Translations under genes and position numbers: made by a program
Notes under the pieces: generated by a model
Told to the model about the DNA's origin: nothing
Seen by the model: the letters and a program-made list of their open reading frames with translations, nothing else
Databases searched by the model: none
Shown: positions 23,899-32,040 of the stretch, piece after piece
Numbering within the stretch: position 1 is the first letter of the stretch
Layout: each line of letters begins with the position of its first letter
Origin: Candidatus Cloacimonadota bacterium
Lineage (GTDB): Bacteria; Muiribacteriota; UBA6191
Assembly (NCBI GenBank): GCA_002402105.1
Contig: NVVD01000007.1
Span: 141,531-183,418, forward strand
DNA: 41,888 bases
Reading direction: 5' to 3'

Positions 23899-24663
23899 TT
23901 AAACTCCATATTTATCCCTAATTCGTAATAATAAGTCATTTAGCTGGGCTTTACAGTTTGGTTTATCAGGTAACTTAGAGAGTTCCCCTTCTAATATTAA
24001 AATATTTTCGTATTTTTTGGCTTCTTTTTCAAAAAAAGAAAAATCATTAGTATCTAAGTAGCCTTTTTCATCACCATTTAGTTTTTGCTCTATCAAATCA
24101 TTAATATAAGATAGGTTCAGCTCTTTATTCAAATTAATTAAGTTTGCTTCTACTAAACCAGTTTTCATCAAATGAATACCCGTAAATAAAACTCTAAAGC
24201 AATACAATAAAGGTTTTATTTTTGGCTTTTTTTCTTTTATCAAAAGTTTCCATTGGCTTCTAAAAAATCCTAAATAATGATTAAAATGATGCTTAGTTAT
24301 ACAGTTTTTTACAATATGCTTTAATTCTTTATGTTCAGGAGTAGTATGCACTATTAAAGGTGAGTATAGTTGCTCTAAAACATAACCATTTCTTTTTAGT
24401 AATAGCTTAAAAAATTTGGTCACATCGTGAGTAACTAAATCAAGTTCTATACCCAAATCTAAGCTCATAAAATCAATCGTATCATTTAAGTCATACAAGC
24501 CAATAATTTCATTTCTTTTTAAAATATGAGCCCCTCTTAAATCAAAGTCTGAGTCTTTTGAAGGAAAGCCATATAAATGAGATCCACTCAAAGTAGCAAA
24601 CAACAAAGGACATTTCGCTTGCACTACTGCTGTTTGTAATTTCTTAAAGAGTATTTTTTCCAC
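23899..24663 (-). CDS. RlaP-type nucleotidyltransferase (COG3541), copy 2
   Basis: 254 residues. The polymerase-beta active-site pattern is GSHLYGFPSKDSDFDLRG (27-44), with Asp39 and Asp41 as metal ligands, and a third acidic residue in IELDLVTHD. The helical part with NGYVLEQLYSP and the C-terminal LPDKPNCKAQLNDLLLRIRD is the normal RlaP layout. RlaP proteins are named for genes next to RNA ligases, but no ligase is found here. The substrate is unknown. One base separates it from the upstream paralogue, so the two are surely translated together. Confidence 0.83.
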   Translation of the reverse strand: MEKILFKKLQTAVVQAKCPLLFATLSGSHLYGFPSKDSDFDLRGAHILKRNEIIGLYDLNDTIDFMSLDLGIELDLVTHDVTKFFKLLLKRNGYVLEQLYSPLIVHTTPEHKELKHIVKNCITKHHFNHYLGFFRSQWKLLIKEKKPKIKPLLYCFRVLFTGIHLMKTGLVEANLINLNKELNLSYINDLIEQKLNGDEKGYLDTNDFSFFEKEAKKYENILILEGELSKLPDKPNCKAQLNDLLLRIRDKYGV

Positions 24664-24664
24664 C

Positions 24665-25591
24665 TTATTTCACCATTTGCTTTCTAGCTTTAATTAAAAA
24701 TTCATTTGCTTTCTTATAATTTGGTAAATCGGGAAGAGAAGTTTTTTTATATGAAATTTCAAACTCTTCATGAAGGCTTAATCTCCATTTATTTACTTCA
24801 CTAATTGATACTTCTCCATTTTTAATAGATAAAAGACTATCTCTATATTTTGAAATATCCACACTAACAAACCCTTCTTGTATTGCAGTAATCCCACTTA
24901 GTAATAAACGAATTATATGCATAGCATGTTTCCATTTTATAACACCTGATTTAGAGAATTTATGGTTTAATCTTTTAAATTGATTTAATACATAACCATT
25001 ATAAGTTTGATATAATAATTTAGATAAAAATATATCTCTTTGTTCTAATAGGTCATTTGCAAGTTCAGAAGACTTTACAATCATTGGAGTATAAAGACAT
25101 TCTAAAATATTTGGGTTCGCTTTCAATGCTAATTTAATAAATTTTTCAATTTCCCAATAACATTCATCATTTTGTTGATCTTCAAGCTGTTCAGGAACTC
25201 CATACAAAGACCAGTGTAAGTCTGCAGAAGGTAAATAAAAGCCTCTTAAATCTGTATCTGATGACTCTACTTCTAAACCATAAGCCCTTGAGCCTATTAT
25301 GCATTTAAAAATTATAAACTCATTTAACTCGAAAGGTTTAAATTTATCAAAAGAATTTTCTAAACTACTATCATAATAATCTCTTCGTAGGTGAAAGTCA
25401 TCACGATACAAAGAAGATTCTGCTCCATCAAAAAACTTGATCCTAAAAGAACTTACTTTTTCATAAGGAATTCTAACCACAACTGCCATAGCCCCGCTTG
25501 GTCTTAATTCCCCATGTGAAGTTAATATATCTTTTGAAGTGATAATTACAGAACCTAATGCTACTATTTTTGATTGCTTTATGTCTTTCAC
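24665..25591 (-). CDS. RlaP-type nucleotidyltransferase (COG3541) with N-terminal extra domain, copy 1
   Basis: 308 residues. The first 85 residues form a small, probably beta-rich domain (ITSKDILTSHGELRPSGAMA, VSSFRIKFFDGAE) seen ahead of some nucleotidyltransferases. The catalytic pattern GSRAYGLEVESSDTDLRG (100-117) has both Asp residues. ANPNILECLYTPMIV and SLPDLPNYKKANEFLIKAR match the same blocks in the next gene, so the two are diverged paralogues. Extra domain and tandem pairing suggest different substrates or a heterodimer. The start overlaps the stop of the DUF4846 gene. Confidence 0.82.
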   Translation of the reverse strand: MKDIKQSKIVALGSVIITSKDILTSHGELRPSGAMAVVVRIPYEKVSSFRIKFFDGAESSLYRDDFHLRRDYYDSSLENSFDKFKPFELNEFIIFKCIIGSRAYGLEVESSDTDLRGFYLPSADLHWSLYGVPEQLEDQQNDECYWEIEKFIKLALKANPNILECLYTPMIVKSSELANDLLEQRDIFLSKLLYQTYNGYVLNQFKRLNHKFSKSGVIKWKHAMHIIRLLLSGITAIQEGFVSVDISKYRDSLLSIKNGEVSISEVNKWRLSLHEEFEISYKKTSLPDLPNYKKANEFLIKARKQMVK

Positions 25592-26319
25592 TACTTTAAA
25601 CCAAACCTTCTAAAGCTCGGCTTACCTCTTTTTATCTTACTTGCTAAATACTTTTGAAAAGCTTCGATTGTAAACCACTCGTTAAATTGAGAAAAGCCTT
25701 TAGCACTTTCAATATGAAACTCTTGGGCTGGTATTGCTGAAAAACCAATTAAATAAAGTCTTTGTTTTTTTGAATTGATTGCTAAATCCATAATCATGCT
25801 AACATGACCAAGCTTATGTCCCCTACTTTGAATAATTAAATCACCAGGAATTAATTTATTAGAGTCAACTTTTTTCAAAGCCCTTTTTAATGAATATGAA
25901 TTTGAAAAAGCAAAAGATTTTCTCAAAAACTTATTGTAAGACAAGCCACTAGAAATAAAAGGTTTGTTCTCCCCCATATAATTGAACAAAATCAACTGAT
26001 TCAATCTATTTTGTTTCTTGTGAAAATTTGCCCAAAATCTCATACAAAAATCTGAGCATTGCTCTAGATTGTCTTTAAACATCAAAGGCATAGATATAAC
26101 AGCTAAAGAGTTCCATCTTTTTTGTTTTGCTAATTGCCCATCATGCTTTAAAATTTTGTTATCATCTTTTAAAGGCAGACTTTGAATATAATTGGCAAAG
26201 CTATTTTGACTAAATAAAACCCTATTATAATTTTCAGGTGGAATAAACTTTAAATGTATTGTTTCTAAAGTGTAAGACTTTGAAGATAAAATAAATATGA
26301 TTAAAAATACACTCTTCAT
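25591..26319 (-). CDS. DUF4846 domain protein, secreted
   Basis: 242 residues with a signal peptide (MKSVFLIIFILSSKSYTLET). The family's landmarks are visible: PPENYNRV, NYIQSLPLK, QCSDFCMRFWANFH, the FAFSNSYSLKRAL block, GDLIIQSRGHKLGHVSMIMD and IPAQEFHI. The Gly-His-x-x-x-Asp arrangement with the earlier Cys gives the layout of a permuted NlpC/P60-like fold, but catalytic function has not been shown as far as is known to me. It lies between prs and the RlaP pair, nine bases after prs. Confidence 0.75.
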   Translation of the reverse strand: MKSVFLIIFILSSKSYTLETIHLKFIPPENYNRVLFSQNSFANYIQSLPLKDDNKILKHDGQLAKQKRWNSLAVISMPLMFKDNLEQCSDFCMRFWANFHKKQNRLNQLILFNYMGENKPFISSGLSYNKFLRKSFAFSNSYSLKRALKKVDSNKLIPGDLIIQSRGHKLGHVSMIMDLAINSKKQRLYLIGFSAIPAQEFHIESAKGFSQFNEWFTIEAFQKYLASKIKRGKPSFRRFGLK

Positions 26320-26327
26320 CCAAAAAC

Positions 26328-27278
26328 CTAATATTTATAATTCTCCAAAACACTAGAAACAGAAGTACCATTATGTATTGAGCCAATTGATTTTGATAAA
26401 ACATCAGCCACAGATAAAACTATAATACGTTTTTCATCATAGTCTTTTCTTACGGGTACTGAGTTTGTAACAACGATTTCAACAGCACTACTTTGACTTA
26501 ACTTTTCAACAGCAGTTGCTGAAAAAACCGCGTGAGTACAAGCTGCATAAACCTCTTTAGCACCAGCTTCAAGCAATAAATCTATGGAGTTTACAATTGA
26601 ACCACCAGTATCAATCTCATCATCAATCAAAATTGCTGTTTTACCAACTACATCTCCGATAATTCCTGATGATATCGTTTTATCTTCGTTTCCTATTCGT
26701 TTTTTATCTATAATTGCTAGCTCTCCTCCAAGTGACCAAGAAAATGTCCTTGCTCTTTTTGCGCCACCAGCATCAGGAGATACAATTACTAAGTTCTCTA
26801 ATTTTTTTTGTAAGAAATAGTTACATAAAACAGGTAAACCAGAAACTTGATCTACTGGCTTTTTAAAAAATCCCATGATTTGCTCTGAGTGAAGGTCCAT
26901 TGTTAAAACACGATCAATACCAGCAGATTCTAATAAATCGGCTAACAATCTTGCTGTTATTGATATTCTGGGTTGATCTTTTTTATCTGATCTTGCATAA
27001 AAATAGTATGGTACTACAACCGTTATTCTGCTTGCTGAAGCTCTTCTTAGTGCATCAACCATAATAAGCATTTCCATGACATCATCATTTACATTTTCAC
27101 CAATACAATGAATTAAAAAACAATCCATATCGCGAACGTTTTCTTCAATTTTTACAAAAGAGTTTCCATTTTTAAACTTAACTGTTGATGATTTGCCAAT
27201 TGTAACTCCAATTTTTTGACAGATTTCTTTACTTAAATTCATTCCCCATCTACCACTAAAAATCTTTAAACGATCCAC
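26328..27278 (-). CDS. prs: Ribose-phosphate pyrophosphokinase
   Basis: 316 residues. Characteristic blocks are VVVPYYFYARSDKKDQPR (ATP binding), DRVLTMDLHSEQIMGFF, VIVSPDAGGAKRAR and the PRPP loop LIDDEIDTGGSI. It makes PRPP from ribose 5-phosphate and ATP for nucleotide, histidine and tryptophan synthesis. The start overlaps the stop of the coiled-coil gene by one base. The usual glmU neighbour is not present. Confidence 0.95.
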   Translation of the reverse strand: MDRLKIFSGRWGMNLSKEICQKIGVTIGKSSTVKFKNGNSFVKIEENVRDMDCFLIHCIGENVNDDVMEMLIMVDALRRASASRITVVVPYYFYARSDKKDQPRISITARLLADLLESAGIDRVLTMDLHSEQIMGFFKKPVDQVSGLPVLCNYFLQKKLENLVIVSPDAGGAKRARTFSWSLGGELAIIDKKRIGNEDKTISSGIIGDVVGKTAILIDDEIDTGGSIVNSIDLLLEAGAKEVYAACTHAVFSATAVEKLSQSSAVEIVVTNSVPVRKDYDEKRIIVLSVADVLSKSIGSIHNGTSVSSVLENYKY

Positions 27279-27673
27279 TATTTCTCCTCTTTTGATTCAG
27301 GCTTTTCTGTCACCATATCTTTTTTATCAATGATTATTTCTAAAGATTGCTTTGTATCTTTTTTATTTTCTTGATAAAAATAATTCATTTGTTTTTGAAT
27401 GTTTGTATGTTTTTCTTTTAAAGATGTCATGTAAGAAATATCTTGTTTAAACAAATCTATTGAGATTTCTTCGTTTAAATCCATTTTTTCATGAATTTGC
27501 TCACCCATTTTTTGGTGCACCAAATCAACTTCTTTTTTGACTGAGTCAAGTTCACGTCTAAGTTTCAATACTTGAAACTCTTCGTTTAGGTTTTCTTTAA
27601 GCTCTTTAGCTTTTAATTCAACTTCACCAAAGGCTTTTTCAAAGCCTTCTTTTATTGTATCCCAAACTTCCAT
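27278..27673 (-). CDS. Coiled-coil protein, unknown
   Basis: 131 residues, highly charged and almost fully helical. The stretch from about residue 8 to 110 has heptad character (AKELKENLNEEFQVLKLRRE, LDSVKKEVDLVHQK). No signal or membrane segment is present. The tail is Lys/Glu-rich. A GGGGTG ribosome site lies six bases before the ATG. It is the first gene of the prs operon, behind a good promoter. Function is not apparent. Confidence 0.65.
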   Translation of the reverse strand: MEVWDTIKEGFEKAFGEVELKAKELKENLNEEFQVLKLRRELDSVKKEVDLVHQKMGEQIHEKMDLNEEISIDLFKQDISYMTSLKEKHTNIQKQMNYFYQENKKDTKQSLEIIIDKKDMVTEKPESKEEK

Positions 27674-27721
27674 GTCACACCCCTATAGTGATTGTTTTAA
27701 ATATCAAACGGTATGCCCCTT

Positions 27722-27750
27722 ATCATAACCAACCCAAGTAATACACTCAA
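27722..27750 (-). promoter_or_regulatory. Promoter of the prs operon
   Basis: Minus strand: -35 TTGAGT (27745-27750), a 17-base spacer, -10 TATGAT (27722-27727). This gives a leader of about 40 bases to the coiled-coil gene. Confidence 0.55.
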
Positions 27751-27788
27751 GAAATAATTTTATTTCACAGAAATATTTTTAAAAAAAG

Positions 27789-27809
27789 AGTTTTATTTCA
27801 AATAAAACT
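27789..27809. repeat. Perfect 10+1+10 palindrome between divergent operons
   Basis: AGTTTTATTT (27789-27798) and AAATAAAACT (27800-27809) are exact complements around one base. It lies between the prs-operon promoter and pheS, with a T run following on the minus strand. It could be a terminator for leftward read-through or an operator for one of the two promoters. Confidence 0.45.
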
Positions 27810-27841
27810 AAAAAAATCGGGCAAAATCAATCAGTAAAATG

Positions 27842-27847
27842 TATAAT
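27842..27847 (+). promoter_or_regulatory. Possible -10 element of pheS
   Basis: A consensus TATAAT lies 47 bases before the pheS ATG. No good -35 is seen at 16-18 bases upstream. The -10 lies between GGGCA (27819-27823) and TGCCCC (27849-27854), which could pair, so the site may be regulated. Confidence 0.35.
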
Positions 27848-27893
27848 ATGCCCCACTTATTTTAAACACAATTTTTCGATGAAAGGGATCATA

Positions 27894-28895
27894 ATGAATC
27901 CGAAACTTGAGGCTATCTGGAACAATCTTAACGAAGAGTCTTCAAAGATTAAAAACACCAAAGACGCTTTAACTTTAAAAGGAAAATACATAGGTAAACA
28001 AGGCTTAGTTCCTAGTCTATTAAAAGCAATTAAAGACCTTCCTATTGAAGAAAAGAAAACTTTTGGTAAAGAAGTCAATCAGCTAAAAGTGAAAATTCAA
28101 GATAAACTTTTTTCACTTGTTGAGTCTTTTGAAAATAAAAGTTCATCAAGCATAGACTTGAGTATGCCAGGCATTCAAACAAAAACTGGTACCCTTCATC
28201 CAATTAGCAAAACAATTCAAGAAGTAACACATATCTTCAAAAAACTTGGCTTTGCTGTAGAAACAGGCCCTGAAATTGAAAACGACTATTATAATTTTGA
28301 AGCATTAAATATTCCACAACATCACCCAGCAAGAGATACTCAAGATACTTTCTTTATCGATCAAAAACATGTTTTACGTACCCAAACATCAGGTATCCAA
28401 ATCAGAACAATGGAAAACCAAAAGCCTCCTATTAGAATCATAGCCCCTGGCAAAGTGTTTAGAGTAGACCATGATGTTACTCATAGTCCTGTTTTTCATC
28501 AAATTGAAGGTTTAATGGTTGATAAAGACATCAACTTTAGACATCTAAAATATATATTAAGACTATTAATTCATGAGCTTTTTGGAAAAGAAAGAGCTGT
28601 TAGATTTCGTCCTAGCTTTTTTCCTTTTACTGAGCCTTCTGCTGAAATGGATGTCGAATGTTTTAAGTGTGGTGGTAAAGGATGCAGACTTTGCTCAAAT
28701 ACAGGTTGGATTGAAATTTTAGGCTGTGGCATGGTTGACCCTAATGTATTAACAGGAGTTGGTATCAATCCTGATGAATACTCTGGTTGGGCTTTTGGTG
28801 TTGGAATTGAAAGAATCGCCATGCTCAAATATGCTATTACAGATATTAGATTATTTTACGAAAATGACCTTCGTTTTCTACAACAATTTCAATAA
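27894..28895 (+). CDS. pheS: Phenylalanyl-tRNA synthetase alpha chain
   Basis: 333 residues from the ATG at 27894, which has AAAGGGA seven bases upstream; the ATG at 27879 lies before that ribosome site and would be an unlikely start. Motif 2 is FRVDHDVTHSPVFHQIEGLM and motif 3 is WAFGVGIERIAMLKY. The CFKCGGKGCRLCSNTGW block is the zinc-knuckle-like stretch common outside Proteobacteria. The beta subunit gene pheT does not follow, although it normally does, and must be elsewhere. The next gene, a ROK kinase, starts 11 bases on. Confidence 0.95.
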   Translation: MNPKLEAIWNNLNEESSKIKNTKDALTLKGKYIGKQGLVPSLLKAIKDLPIEEKKTFGKEVNQLKVKIQDKLFSLVESFENKSSSSIDLSMPGIQTKTGTLHPISKTIQEVTHIFKKLGFAVETGPEIENDYYNFEALNIPQHHPARDTQDTFFIDQKHVLRTQTSGIQIRTMENQKPPIRIIAPGKVFRVDHDVTHSPVFHQIEGLMVDKDINFRHLKYILRLLIHELFGKERAVRFRPSFFPFTEPSAEMDVECFKCGGKGCRLCSNTGWIEILGCGMVDPNVLTGVGINPDEYSGWAFGVGIERIAMLKYAITDIRLFYENDLRFLQQFQ

Positions 28896-28906
28896 ATAGG
28901 ATACAT

Positions 28907-29908
28907 ATGATTTCTCTTGGCATTGATTTAGGTGGAACCAAAACAGCTTTTGGTATCGTTAACTCTAGTGGCAAAGTTACTTTTCGCCATCAATTTCCTA
29001 GTAGCTCTAATGGATATAAAACGTATATAAAACAACTTATTACTGAAATAAAATCTTTTTTTGCAACTAACCACTTACAATTAAATGATTTAAAAAATAT
29101 AGGCATTGGTTGTGCTGGTCAAATCGAACTTAATACAGGTAAAATTTTTCATGCTCCTAACTTAAATTGGACCAATGCCGAAATAGGTAAAGACCTAAGA
29201 GCTGCTTTCTCAAATGTAGATGTAACTGTAGATAATGACGTAAGAGCTGCTACAATTGGCGAGTATTTATTTGGTTTAAAAAAACGCCCTTCAAGTTATA
29301 TAAATGTTTTTCTTGGCACAGGTATTGGCTCTGGTTTAATTTTACAAAATAAAGTTTTAAGAGGAGTTTCTAATTCGGCTGGAGAAATCGGTCATATCTC
29401 AATTCAGCATGACGGCCCCTTAGCCTCTAGCAGAAACAAGGGTATTTTTGAATATTATGCGTCTGGAAATGCCCTTGGTCGCTATGGACAAGAACTTTTT
29501 GAAGTACAATCTAAATACAAACCCGCTAATTCTAGTCAAAATCGTCTTTACGACCAAATTAAAGATTATAGTAGTATTGACGGTAAACTTATTGGAGAAC
29601 TTGCTTTAGAAGGAAATAAAGATGCAATTGATTTAGTCGAAAAAACAGCCTACTTTATTGGTGTTGGTCTAACGAATATCATTAATCTATTAAACCCCGA
29701 AGTTATTACTTATGGTGGTGGTTTAGCGAATCTAGGAGATATCCTTATACAGCCAATGCTAAAAACTATCGAAGAAAGAGCCATCCCTAGTGCCTTAGAA
29801 AACCTTAGTATTCTAGCTACTCAATTAGGCGATGATGGCGGAGTCATAGGGGCTTCATATTTGCATCTAATTCAAAATGACGGAACCATTTTACCTCTTA
29901 ACAACTAA
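28907..29908 (+). CDS. ROK family sugar kinase lacking the zinc cysteines
   Basis: 333 residues. The ATP-binding start GIDLGGTKTAFGIV, the GIGCAGQIE block, the catalytic Asp in VTVDNDVRAATIGE and GTGIGSGLI mark a ROK kinase, close in style to glucokinase. The substrate-side AGEIGHISI is kept, but the CxCGxxGCxE motif that binds structural zinc is replaced by LASSRNKGIFEYYASG. All three cysteines are gone. It may be active on another sugar, or hold its fold without zinc. It overlaps the next gene by one base (TAATG), placing sugar phosphorylation in the same transcript as the unknown envelope genes. Confidence 0.85.
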   Translation: MISLGIDLGGTKTAFGIVNSSGKVTFRHQFPSSSNGYKTYIKQLITEIKSFFATNHLQLNDLKNIGIGCAGQIELNTGKIFHAPNLNWTNAEIGKDLRAAFSNVDVTVDNDVRAATIGEYLFGLKKRPSSYINVFLGTGIGSGLILQNKVLRGVSNSAGEIGHISIQHDGPLASSRNKGIFEYYASGNALGRYGQELFEVQSKYKPANSSQNRLYDQIKDYSSIDGKLIGELALEGNKDAIDLVEKTAYFIGVGLTNIINLLNPEVITYGGGLANLGDILIQPMLKTIEERAIPSALENLSILATQLGDDGGVIGASYLHLIQNDGTILPLNN

Positions 29909-30831
29909 TGAATACTGTTTTAGATCTAGGAACAAAACATCTTCGTGCCCTATCTTTTGATAAAAAAGGTACAACAGACTTTCAGCTTATAGGAACCTCT
30001 CTCAATCAAAGAAAAGAATTTGATCTAAGTTTGTTTTTTAAAGATTACGAAAAGCTTTTGAACTCTTCAAAGTTAGATTTTCTAAAAAATTCTGTGATAG
30101 ATTGCTTGCTTCCTTCATCATTTTTTAATTATCAAATCAATATTTCTGATAAAAAGAGTAAAGATTACTCTTACGATATAAAAACTGATAAATACTATCA
30201 ATTTAACGTGCATCTTGATCAAAACTTACAAACTAAAACAAATAGTTTATTCTCTTTGTTTCAAATAGAAATTGACTACTTAGGATCTTCATTAATTTGT
30301 GATCTTCAAGAGGTTCTTGATATTTCTAAAACAAACCATCAGCTTTATTTTTTTGCCAATCTCTCCCATAGTTCTTTATATTTTTTTACTATTAGAAATG
30401 GTATCATTCTAAACTTCTCTCAAAATGAGCATTTATGTAGTAAAAATTTAGACTCTTTTCTCAATGATGAAATATTAATAGAAAACAAAAACCCTTTCAA
30501 TGAAAAACTTCTTTTTTTACCATCAATTCATAAAGTTCAAAACCAAGTTTCAGATTTTAAAAAACTAAGCCCTTATCTTAAAAAATTACTCAGCTTTTTT
30601 CACGAAATAATTCAGGAGCAAGAAGATTATTTAAAAAGCTCAGTAGACGAAATTATTTTATCTGGTGGAGGCTTTCAATTTAAATACTTTAATCAATTCA
30701 TTCAACAGATGACGCTCTATTCTTGTCAAAAGTTATCCTCTACCACTTTAAAACAAGAAAACTTAGATAAAGAGCTCCTATACTCTCCTCTCTTACATTT
30801 TTATAACAGGAGAAAAAGTGGACTTACATAA
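29908..30831 (+). CDS. Degenerate actin-like protein, PilM/FtsA-like
   Basis: 307 residues. The start TVLDLGTKHLRALSFD is the phosphate-1 loop of the actin/FtsA/PilM fold, and VDEIILSGGGFQFKYFNQFI near the C-terminus is the adenosine motif. Where phosphate-2 should be, NLSHSSLYFFTIRNGIILNF keeps the strand-turn-strand but not the acidic residue, so hydrolysis may be lost. The middle is very divergent. A single-pass membrane protein of 38 residues follows, as PilN follows pilM in type IV pilus operons, but PilN, PilO and secretin are not present. I infer a PilM-like cytoplasmic platform protein of an unknown envelope machine. Confidence 0.5.
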   Translation: MNTVLDLGTKHLRALSFDKKGTTDFQLIGTSLNQRKEFDLSLFFKDYEKLLNSSKLDFLKNSVIDCLLPSSFFNYQINISDKKSKDYSYDIKTDKYYQFNVHLDQNLQTKTNSLFSLFQIEIDYLGSSLICDLQEVLDISKTNHQLYFFANLSHSSLYFFTIRNGIILNFSQNEHLCSKNLDSFLNDEILIENKNPFNEKLLFLPSIHKVQNQVSDFKKLSPYLKKLLSFFHEIIQEQEDYLKSSVDEIILSGGGFQFKYFNQFIQQMTLYSCQKLSSTTLKQENLDKELLYSPLLHFYNRRKSGLT

Positions 30832-30934
30832 CAACTTTAATCAAAAGTATAACTCACAAAAGAAAAAAAAGTTTGCTCTTATTTTAATCATACTATCTAC
30901 GATACTTTTTATTTTAGGATATATATTTTTATGA
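30818..30934 (+). CDS. Micro membrane protein, 38 residues
   Basis: Starts with GTG at 30818, with AGGAGA six to eight bases upstream inside the end of the previous gene, and stops at TGA 30932-30934, which overlaps the ATG of the next gene (ATGA). It therefore links two genes by coupled translation. The peptide has a short polar N-terminus with KKKK and then a single helix FALILIILSTILFILGYIFL, a type II (N-in) anchor. In place it resembles a PilN cut down to its membrane helix. Too small for homology from sequence alone, but the ribosome site and both overlaps support it. Confidence 0.6.
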   Translation: MDLHNNFNQKYNSQKKKKFALILIILSTILFILGYIFL

Positions 30935-32040
30935 ATTCTACAATTGAAGACTACCATCGAATTATTGAGTTATCTGAGCCAGTTTTTAAAGTTTATGCCC
31001 TAAATGAACTAGCTTTACTAAACTCAAAGATCCCCATACAAAAACTTTTAGCCCTATATACTACTAAAGATGACTTTTTTTTAGATGAGCTATACTTGTA
31101 TACATGTATTTATGATGAACAATCTAAAAATCAAGTTCTGATTGAACACCTATCTCAAGAAAAAGTTCCTTTCTCTAAAAATATTTTTCAATTATTATCT
31201 TCTTTTTCTTGGGACAAAGATTTATTAAAATTAATACTCAAAAAAATCCATAGCAGCAATGAAGAACTCCAAACTCAACTTATTTTATTACTTGCCCCTT
31301 ACAGGTTTCTTTTACCTCAACAATTTCTTAAAAAATATCTTTTTTCTAAAAATAAAACACACAACTTATCTATTTTTGAAATACTTTCACAATCTCCCCA
31401 AGCAGAAGACGAAAAACTTTTTAAACAAAACCTTAATCATGAAAACATAGAGCTATTATCAAAATGTTATATCGGACTATGGAAACTTGGAAACACTTCA
31501 CTTTTACTAGCTTATACAAGCAATAAAAAATATCAAATTCAAGCAGCACTTTTAGCTTCAAAAAAAGTTTTACCAGATAAAAGAATCCTAAAGTACTTAC
31601 ATTATTATCTAAATAAAAATGAGGCTGAAACCATTATTTTAGCTCTAAATGCATGCCAGCATGAAGATAGTATCGAAGTTATATTAAACTTACTCATAGA
31701 AAACTCATCTTTTAATAAAAAAGAGTCACTTGAAGCTTGCCTCAGAATCAACCCTGAACAATCTATCTCTAGTCTATTACAATCTATAGACTTATATGAG
31801 TCTTCTAACCAAGATATAAGTTATTTAAAACAAATTTTAAGTGAGGTTCATATTATTATTGACAAACTTCATATTCAAATATCAAAACCACTTTTAACAC
31901 AATTACAAAAATACAGTAATCAAACTTCTTCACAGAAAAAGCTTCAAACCAAAAGAGACAATTTTAGAAAATATTTCTTAACTCCAAAACATATAAATTC
32001 TGATAATTGGCCTAAACAACTCTTTGAAAGTCATATCTAA
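30931..32040 (+). CDS. HEAT-like helical repeat protein
   Basis: 369 residues, nearly all helical. Units of 30-40 residues such as ENIELLSKCYIGLWKLGN, YQIQAALLASKKVLPDKRIL and EAETIILALNACQHEDSIEV resemble HEAT/PBS-lyase-type repeats, though weakly. There is no signal peptide or membrane span, so it is a cytoplasmic scaffold. It is coupled at both ends: the upstream micro protein stops inside its start, and its own stop overlaps the start of the PHP gene. Confidence 0.55.
   Translation: MNSTIEDYHRIIELSEPVFKVYALNELALLNSKIPIQKLLALYTTKDDFFLDELYLYTCIYDEQSKNQVLIEHLSQEKVPFSKNIFQLLSSFSWDKDLLKLILKKIHSSNEELQTQLILLLAPYRFLLPQQFLKKYLFSKNKTHNLSIFEILSQSPQAEDEKLFKQNLNHENIELLSKCYIGLWKLGNTSLLLAYTSNKKYQIQAALLASKKVLPDKRILKYLHYYLNKNEAETIILALNACQHEDSIEVILNLLIENSSFNKKESLEACLRINPEQSISSLLQSIDLYESSNQDISYLKQILSEVHIIIDKLHIQISKPLLTQLQKYSNQTSSQKKLQTKRDNFRKYFLTPKHINSDNWPKQLFESHI

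Noticed and set aside
27857-28078. Minus-strand frame over the start of pheS
   Set aside because: Antisense to pheS; the pheS reading has all family motifs.
30931-32040. HEAT-like protein as a phycobilisome-lyase or condensin-type subunit
   Set aside because: Repeats are too weak for a named family; only the general helical-repeat description is supportable.
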